This document shows positions 58,171-64,000 of a stretch of 64,000 bases of DNA, in pieces. A model generated the notes under the pieces. The model had not been told where the DNA came from. It ran no database searches and saw only the letters and a list, made by a program, of their open reading frames with translations. The DNA lies in assembly GCA_013215505.1 (NCBI GenBank), contig JABSQZ010000007.1:186001-250000 (forward strand), written 5' to 3'. The position numbers were made by a program, and so were the translations under genes. This DNA is from Oceanospirillaceae bacterium. GTDB taxonomy: Bacteria; Pseudomonadota; Gammaproteobacteria; Pseudomonadales; Balneatricaceae. Numbering within the stretch: position 1 is the first letter of the stretch; every line of letters begins with the position of its first letter.

Positions 58171-59162
58171 TATACATACTCACTATTAACGGCCAATAGA
58201 TCAATTTGAAGGGATGTACGCATTACTGATGAAACATCTTTAAAATTAATATCCAAGCAAGATTTACCGATTATAGCATCGACAAAATTTGGTAGAAGAT
58301 CCCCTTTATTAGCACAAGGAAAAGGATTTTGATCAATTTCTTTGATCACATTAGGTTCATGACCAAAATAATAAGTTCCCTGCGCGCAATCATTAATAAA
58401 AGTGCCTTTTGTGCCGTAAATTTTTAATTGATGAAAGTGTGGTGTTTGTGAGCCAAAATTAGCCGTGACTTTAAATATTGCATCCTTACCTAGTTTACCT
58501 AATGCGCTAGTAAAATCTGGAGCTTTAAATGGTGAATTTTTAGTAACAACTTTATTTTGAATCGCATATAAAGGCGCAAATGATTCACTAATAAGCCACT
58601 GACAAAGATCTATCATATGAATCCCTCCACCATTCATTACAGAATAATTCGGAGAAGTTCCACGCCAACCTTCTAATATCTTATTAATACGCCCATAATC
58701 ATACGATGCTTCAACACTATAAATACTACCTAGTTCACCGCTCATTATTCTTTCTTTTAATGTAACGAACCTCTTCTCCCTCCGTAGAATAAAGTTTGAT
58801 GATACGAGCAATGAGGACCTATTATTTGCTTGAGTATATTCTAGCTCTATCGCATCAAGCTCTTCTATTGTCGTACACAACGGCTTCTCAATAAATATAT
58901 GCACATTATGTTTTAAAAATTGAATGATCTGCTCTGCATGATCATGATCATAAGTAGCTACAATTACAGCATCTAATTCAAATGAATCAACTAACTCTCG
59001 CCAATCTGCACAATAATTTGAGACATCATAACGAGATGCAATCTTAGTCGCTTTATTAATATCCAGATCACAAACCACTTCAACAAGTACACGTTCATCA
59101 TCAACTAAAGCTGACAAATGGCGTTCTCCAATACCTAAACCGATAACGCCAAATTTAATCAA
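58170..59162 (-). CDS. Gfo/Idh/MocA-family oxidoreductase
   Basis: The 330-aa protein has an NAD(P)-binding domain with FGVIGLGIGERHLSALVDD and the EKP motif in IFIEKPLCTTIEE, followed by the C-terminal alpha/beta domain with MNGGGIHMIDLCQWL. It probably oxidises or reduces a sugar in the nonulosonic pathway. It overlaps the neighbours by 1 and 8 bases. Confidence 0.92.
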   Translation of the reverse strand: MIKFGVIGLGIGERHLSALVDDERVLVEVVCDLDINKATKIASRYDVSNYCADWRELVDSFELDAVIVATYDHDHAEQIIQFLKHNVHIFIEKPLCTTIEELDAIELEYTQANNRSSLLVSSNFILRREKRFVTLKERIMSGELGSIYSVEASYDYGRINKILEGWRGTSPNYSVMNGGGIHMIDLCQWLISESFAPLYAIQNKVVTKNSPFKAPDFTSALGKLGKDAIFKVTANFGSQTPHFHQLKIYGTKGTFINDCAQGTYYFGHEPNVIKEIDQNPFPCANKGDLLPNFVDAIIGKSCLDINFKDVSSVMRTSLQIDLLAVNSEYV

Positions 59163-59832
59163 TTAAGTATCCTCTTGGCTCTATAGATATTTTTTCTTTA
59201 TTAAAAAAGTATCCTGCATCTAACATATTTGAAACTCGTATTATATCAGCAGGCTCATCTACAGCCCAAGACACCCCACGGTCCGGGTTCATATTTTTTA
59301 TATTATAGATACAAAATTTATCTGAATCTTTGTAAAACGACTGAGTAACATGCTCTACAGAAAAACCATGACTTAAAGAGAACTTTTGTGATTGAAAAAC
59401 ACTGCAATTGACTATTTCAATACTCTGGCCAATAGGAAAGGTTCTTTCCAAAACATTTGTAACCAAATCTACCTTTTCAATGCTTTCGTATGTCTCAATA
59501 GCAGCCTTTATTAAAGCGGAGGATATACCGGGACTATCACAACAAATCCTACCAAACACGGTTAAACCAAACTGCTCAATACAACCCAAGTATCGCCTGT
59601 AAACATCATTCAGAGGACCTCGATATACGAGAACATTATGTAGTTTACAATATTCATAAATCGGATCATCGCTGACTTCAACAGATGTGCAAACGATCAC
59701 CAAGCCATTACTTAAAGCAGCTTTGCACTGATCTATTACATGCGCAATTAATGGTTTTCCATTAATCAAGCTCATAACTTTTCCCGGCGCGCGAGTGGAG
59801 CTCATTCTTGCTTGGAGAATTAATCCAATCAC
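59155..59832 (-). CDS. SpsF/NeuA-type cytidylyltransferase
   Basis: The 225-aa protein starts LILQARMSSTRAPGKVM, the signature of SpsF/acylneuraminate cytidylyltransferases that make CMP-sugars. VYRGPLNDVYRRY and RICCDSPG follow. With the NeuB-type synthase it would activate a nonulosonic acid as its CMP form. It overlaps the dehydrogenase gene by 4 bases. Confidence 0.92.
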   Translation of the reverse strand: MIGLILQARMSSTRAPGKVMSLINGKPLIAHVIDQCKAALSNGLVIVCTSVEVSDDPIYEYCKLHNVLVYRGPLNDVYRRYLGCIEQFGLTVFGRICCDSPGISSALIKAAIETYESIEKVDLVTNVLERTFPIGQSIEIVNCSVFQSQKFSLSHGFSVEHVTQSFYKDSDKFCIYNIKNMNPDRGVSWAVDEPADIIRVSNMLDAGYFFNKEKISIEPRGYLID

Positions 59833-61064
59833 AAAGAATAATCTTTAATCGTTGGAAAGCCATTTAAAAGATCAAATACCTTCCCTTGCGGTAAAACCAG
59901 CTCACGAATAAAGTTGGGATCCAGACTAAGAAAGTTACTATGCAAGACAGAAATGATCACACAATCATAAGGAGCCCCTGAGAAGTCGCTAACAATTTCA
60001 TATTTATCTGAAACTGACTCTCCTACAAATGGATCCATTGCATGGACATTAGAACAAACTGATAAACGTTCAGCTAGTAGTACTGCTTTTGAGTTCCGAA
60101 GGTCCGGGCAATCCTCTTTAAATGTTAACCCCATCAATAGAATGTTCGGCTTTCTATTTGGAAATAAGCGATTGACACGACTGACAACTCTACCAACAAC
60201 AGCTTCGTTAACCTGGCGCGCAGACGTCATTAAAGGTGTGGCTATATCATGATTAGCAGCATGCTTTATTAAATAGTAAGGGTCCACACCTATACAATGC
60301 CCACCAACCAACCCTGGACGAAACGGAATAAAGTTCCATTTTGAGCTAGCTGCTTTAATTACCTCAAAAGTATCTATATCCAACTCGTTGAATACTGAAG
60401 ATAGCTCATTCATCAAAGCAATATTGACATCCCTTTGGATATTTTCAGTTATCTTCGCTGCTTCTGCAACTTTAATAGTAGGAGCTCGATAGGTTCCTGC
60501 CTCGATGATAGCCTGATACAGAGAGTCGACCATATCACTCGATTGTTCACAACATCCTGAAACAACCTTAGTTATCTTAGATATAGTGTTAATTCGGTCA
60601 GCAGGATTTACCCTTTCAGGACTGTACCCAAGATAAAAATCTTGTCCGTGGGTTAATCCCGAAACACTTTCAAGAATAGGCTTACATACCTCTTCAGTAC
60701 ACCCTGGAAAAACTGTGGACTCATATATCACTAACCCGCCCGACGTCAAAAAACTTCCGACCAGTCTAGAAGCACTAACAAGGAAACTCAAATCTGGATT
60801 ATTACTTGAGTCTACAGGAGTTGGTACTGTGACGATAAATATATCACTACCGGCAATGTCCGCCTCAAGTGAACTCCAACGGGCTGTTGATTCTCTCAAT
60901 AAATCTGAAGAAACCTCCCCATTAGGATCTCTATGCTGATCAAGAAATGCCACTCTTTCCGACGAAATATCATAGCCAATAACTTCGTAACACTTTGCAA
61001 ACTCAATTGCCAAAGGAAGACCTACATAGCCTAATCCCACAACACAAATTTTCTTGATAATCAT
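59829..61064 (-). CDS. Nucleotide-sugar dehydrogenase (WecC/TviB/WbpO type)
   Basis: The enzyme oxidises a UDP-N-acetylhexosamine to its uronic acid with NAD. The 411-aa chain has KICVVGLGYVGLPLAIEF, VYESTVFPGCTEE, and the catalytic Cys in GGHCIGVDPYYL, and a C-terminal UDP-binding domain with LMGLTFKEDCPDLRNSK. The group is that of Vi-antigen TviB and WbpO (UDP-GalNAcA or UDP-ManNAcA). It begins the tight gene series; 149 bp of AT-rich DNA separates it from the flippase. Confidence 0.94.
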   Translation of the reverse strand: MIIKKICVVGLGYVGLPLAIEFAKCYEVIGYDISSERVAFLDQHRDPNGEVSSDLLRESTARWSSLEADIAGSDIFIVTVPTPVDSSNNPDLSFLVSASRLVGSFLTSGGLVIYESTVFPGCTEEVCKPILESVSGLTHGQDFYLGYSPERVNPADRINTISKITKVVSGCCEQSSDMVDSLYQAIIEAGTYRAPTIKVAEAAKITENIQRDVNIALMNELSSVFNELDIDTFEVIKAASSKWNFIPFRPGLVGGHCIGVDPYYLIKHAANHDIATPLMTSARQVNEAVVGRVVSRVNRLFPNRKPNILLMGLTFKEDCPDLRNSKAVLLAERLSVCSNVHAMDPFVGESVSDKYEIVSDFSGAPYDCVIISVLHSNFLSLDPNFIRELVLPQGKVFDLLNGFPTIKDYSL

Positions 61065-61213
61065 TACACTAAATTCACTTCGAAGTTTTTAACCGCTCTA
61101 GTTAAAGAATCATACAAACTTCCGTTTTTCTTACACGCACTGTTAAGAAATTTTTTATTCATAGATTCACCAAATTATCGTAACAACTCAGGCCTAACCC
61201 TCTCAGTCAAACT

Positions 61214-62992
61214 CTACATCATCGAGCGAAACTTTTCACTCTTACAAACCAGCTCGTCGTATGTTCCTTGAGCCAAAACCTTTCCCTTATCCAAATAATA
61301 TATTTGATCGCATTTCCGGACAGTAGTTAAACGATGTGCAATGATAATTATTGTGAGGTCATGACTAAGATTATTAACAGCTTCCATAACGGACTTCTCT
61401 GTCAACCCATCCAATGCACTAGTCGCTTCATCCAAAACCAAAATATCGGGCTTATGATATAAAGCTCTGGCAATTCCAATCCGTTGACGTTGCCCTCCTG
61501 ACAGTCGAACCCCTCTCTCACCGATAGCGGTATAGTAGCCTTCAGGTAGCTCACTCACAAAATCGTGTAAATTAGCAATTTTCCCGGCACGCAACACTGC
61601 TGTCATATCTACTTTTTCAGGCTCGACTCCAAAAGCTATATTAGCAACGATGCTAGAATCAACAAGATAAATTGATTGCGGAACGTAACCTATACAATTT
61701 TGCCAAGATCGCCGATTATCTTCATTTAGTTCTACCCCATCTACCTGAATAGATCCGCTAGTCACTTCTAAAAGACCCAAAATCAAATCAATTACTGTAC
61801 TCTTCCCACTTCCTGACTCCCCCACTAAAGCAATCGTATTTTTAGCTGGTATAGTTAAACTGAGTCCATTAATGGCATTTACGGTTGAGCCATGATAGGT
61901 AAATTCAACATTCTCTAGCCTTATCGAATAATTCAAATGCATTGATTTTACATTGGCATTTTCATTTACAGCAGCATGAGGTATAGAACGCAGGTCACTA
62001 TACAGTTTATCCAGCGCAGGGCCAGAAAAATTCAACTGTGAAATAGAGTTGTATATCTGCTGAAGCGCAGGCATTAGCCGATAACCAGCAAACGCATAAA
62101 GAGATATAATTGGTAATACGCTTGAAAAGCTTTCACTTTGGGACATTAAATACAATATGACAAGTATCATTCCACCAAAAGCTATCGCTTCCAAAGCAAA
62201 TCGAGGTAATTGACCAACCACCTGTGCCGCAGCCTGGCTTGCCGCATACTTTTGAGCAGGCTTAGAAAAACCGTTCAAATAGAAAAGCTCTCGCCCAGCT
62301 AATTTCACTTCTTTCACCGCACTAAATACTTCATTAATAATCTTGAAACGCAATTCATTTGCATCCAATCGCTCCTTTCCTATACGCGATAGATAACGAA
62401 CAATTAACTTGAGCAAAACCCCATAAACTGTCACTAATACTAGACCAACCACCAAAGCCACAAACGGATCAATAAAAACAAGCAAACCGAGTAAAAATAA
62501 AGCAACCATACTCTGTGATATAATCGTCATCAGAGGCAGCATAGAACGGTTCACCACCTCCCCGACTTCAGAAAGTATTGTTTTCCCTAAACCAGAACTA
62601 TGCTGACTTAAAAACCAGGCATAAGGCTGCCGTAAATACCCCTCCACCAAACGTTTTCCAATACTATATTCGCTCATGAGAACAAAACGAAGCTGAAGAA
62701 ATGTAACACACGACTTCAGCACTAACGAAAATAATAGTAATGCAAAAACACAAAAACCTAAAACCACCAGAAAATCATGATGAGTTTCGACATTAAGCTC
62801 TCTATAAACATAACCCAATACAGCATTACTTTCTATCAAAGCAGGATTCGATAAAACCGCCATAAAAGGCATAATGGACGCCACTCCTAAAGCATCAACA
62901 ATAGCCATAACAACTATCAAGGACAAAAGGAAAACACCTTTGCGACGCTCACTTTGATCTAATATGTGGAATATCTTAATTATTGACTTCAT
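61214..62992 (-). CDS. ABC transporter, PglK-like lipid-linked glycan flippase
   Basis: The 592-aa half-transporter has a membrane domain of six helices (about 20-320) and a C-terminal ATPase with Walker A VGESGSGKST, signature LSGGQRQRIGIARAL and Walker B ILVLDEATSALDG. The overall form resembles PglK, which flips undecaprenyl-linked glycans. No Wzx gene is in the window, so this would be the export step for the repeat unit. It is preceded by 234 bp of non-coding DNA. Confidence 0.9.
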   Translation of the reverse strand: MKSIIKIFHILDQSERRKGVFLLSLIVVMAIVDALGVASIMPFMAVLSNPALIESNAVLGYVYRELNVETHHDFLVVLGFCVFALLLFSLVLKSCVTFLQLRFVLMSEYSIGKRLVEGYLRQPYAWFLSQHSSGLGKTILSEVGEVVNRSMLPLMTIISQSMVALFLLGLLVFIDPFVALVVGLVLVTVYGVLLKLIVRYLSRIGKERLDANELRFKIINEVFSAVKEVKLAGRELFYLNGFSKPAQKYAASQAAAQVVGQLPRFALEAIAFGGMILVILYLMSQSESFSSVLPIISLYAFAGYRLMPALQQIYNSISQLNFSGPALDKLYSDLRSIPHAAVNENANVKSMHLNYSIRLENVEFTYHGSTVNAINGLSLTIPAKNTIALVGESGSGKSTVIDLILGLLEVTSGSIQVDGVELNEDNRRSWQNCIGYVPQSIYLVDSSIVANIAFGVEPEKVDMTAVLRAGKIANLHDFVSELPEGYYTAIGERGVRLSGGQRQRIGIARALYHKPDILVLDEATSALDGLTEKSVMEAVNNLSHDLTIIIIAHRLTTVRKCDQIYYLDKGKVLAQGTYDELVCKSEKFRSMM

Positions 62993-63226
62993 ACATTTTT
63001 TATCTGCACAATACTTAGAATACGCAGAAGTTACACTCTCTAAAAGAACAACTATTTAATTACACTTAAGCTATAGTATATATTTATAATAAATTCGTCA
63101 TAGCAAAAATATTCATACATAAATCTCAATACGCCTATCGGATGATACTTTAAAACCTTCTATACATTTTTCGCTAAAAAAACTCAAAACGGGAGCAAAA
63201 GCCTTCACCTAACTTAGCGGATCACA
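62993..63226. other. Spacer between flippase and fcl
   Basis: These 234 bp have no gene. The first half is strongly AT-rich and could hold a promoter for the flippase gene and those after it. Confidence 0.4.
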
Positions 63227-64000
63227 TCAACCTCGCACACTATCAGCATTTGCCAAAAACCATTCATACACCTCACCCAATCCCGATTTTAAGCCAACTT
63301 TCGGCTTCCAACCCAAGCTTTCCAATCGTCTCACATCCAACAATTTACGAGGAGCACCATCAAGTTTAGACGCATCCCAAATTATATCACCTTCAAAGCC
63401 AACCACTTTTGCTATCATCTCAGCCAATTCACGGATCGAACAATCCACTCCAGCACCAATATTAATATGTGATAACATTGCATTGGTATTGTTACCGTAA
63501 GCTTTCAAATCCAGATTCATAACATGTATCGACCCAGATGCCATATCATCAACATGCAAAAATTCCCGCATAGGTATACCTGAGCCCCATACCGTTACTG
63601 CCTGCAGGTTGTTTATTTTAGCCTCATGAAAGCGCCTAATTAGCGCGGGGATGACATGTGAGTTCTCTGGATGGAAATTATCATTTTCTCCATACAGATT
63701 ACTAGGCATTACGCTTCGATAATCACGCCCATACTGCCTATTGTAGCTTTCGCATAATTTAATCCCTGCTATTTTTGCAATCGCATATGGCTCATTGGTA
63801 CTCTCCAATACACCTGTCAATAAAGCCTCTTCTTTCATTGGCTGCTCTACAGCCTTTGGATAAATACAAGAGGAGCCTAAAAATAGTAGTTTCTGTACAT
63901 TATTCACGTGCGCTGCATGAATAATATTGGCCTCAATCATCAAATTTTGATAAATAAACTCAGCTGGGTATTCATTATTTGCATAAATCCCTCCGACTTT
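63227..64000 (-). CDS. fcl: GDP-L-fucose synthase, 5' end beyond window
   Basis: This SDR epimerase-reductase converts GDP-4-keto-6-deoxymannose to GDP-L-fucose. The frame is open to the window edge; 258 residues are visible, beginning [19 protein letters not shown], which is the region after the Rossmann motif. The catalytic Ser in GSSCIYPK, YxxxK in [10 protein letters not shown] and the family segment [19 protein letters not shown] are all present. The family is about 310-325 aa, so roughly 60 residues lie outside. A gmd gene is often adjacent and may be just beyond the edge. Confidence 0.96.
   Translation of the reverse strand, partial: KVGGIYANNEYPAEFIYQNLMIEANIIHAAHVNNVQKLLFLGSSCIYPKAVEQPMKEEALLTGVLESTNEPYAIAKIAGIKLCESYNRQYGRDYRSVMPSNLYGENDNFHPENSHVIPALIRRFHEAKINNLQAVTVWGSGIPMREFLHVDDMASGSIHVMNLDLKAYGNNTNAMLSHINIGAGVDCSIRELAEMIAKVVGFEGDIIWDASKLDGAPRKLLDVRRLESLGWKPKVGLKSGLGEVYEWFLANADSVRG

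Overview
The window looks like chromosomal DNA of a gammaproteobacterium, probably marine and Cellvibrionales-like. The order-level guess is weak. It rests on the gene blocks queA-tgt-yajC-secD-secF, aroQ-accB-accC and gcv/glyA/sdaA/lipA, and on protein features typical of that class. A moderate-GC core is interrupted by AT-rich acquired DNA at both ends.

Layout. (1) 1-2454: the tnsA-tnsB end of a Tn7-like transposon, transcribed leftward, with tnsB running off the window. (2) 2455-7272: an AT-rich junction without intact genes up to 4120, then a solitary PHP-plus-SMC-type ATPase of the TrlF kind. (3) 7273-16803: a glycine/serine module. sdaA, glyA, gcvH and gcvP point left; gcvT and lipA point right; an 830-bp divergent control region carries two matching palindromes. 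This set degrades glycine, interconverts glycine and serine, deaminates serine to pyruvate, and makes the lipoyl cofactor for GcvH. (4) 16864-28170: housekeeping genes serB, galU, rnr, secF, secD, yajC, tgt and queA, then tRNA-Leu(CAA) followed by a decayed tandem copy of its 3' end and terminator. (5) 28171-34462: small accessory genes (HD hydrolase, AhpD-like protein, exported cupin, a DUF5675 gene broken by TGA, an orphan gene, an SRAP-family gene, a small membrane protein) with long non-coding gaps. (6) 34463-36794: aroQ, accB, accC. (7) 37010-64000: a surface polysaccharide locus transcribed leftward, AT-rich and mostly with overlapping genes.

The polysaccharide locus holds GDP-mannose and GDP-fucose genes (manC, gmd-like, fcl), a small phosphoglycosyl transferase with a nucleotide-sugar epimerase/reductase, several glycosyltransferases, a Wzy/ligase-like membrane protein and a PglK-type ABC flippase. 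It also has a nucleotide-sugar dehydrogenase paired with a glutamine-dependent AsnB-like amidotransferase, and a sugar-modifying set (NeuB-type synthase, SpsF-type cytidylyltransferase, Gfo/Idh oxidoreductase, GNAT, DegT aminotransferase, hexapeptide acyltransferase, WbpG-like amidotransferase). Less usual members are a MurB-like flavoprotein, a polysaccharide pyruvyl transferase, an FkbM-like protein and two unrecognised proteins. The likely product is a complex glycan with a nonulosonic-acid-like sugar and possibly amidated or amidino-modified sugars; the structure cannot be read from sequence alone.

Most interesting for follow-up: the TrlF-like gene beside a Tn7-type end, the three-arm inverted-repeat structure between gcvH and gcvP, the paired palindromes at the glycine module, the 3' relic of sdaA, the tRNA-Leu pseudogene repeat, the in-frame TGA in the DUF5675 gene, and the MurB-like and WbpG/117-aa proteins in the glycan locus. 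No CRISPR array was seen.
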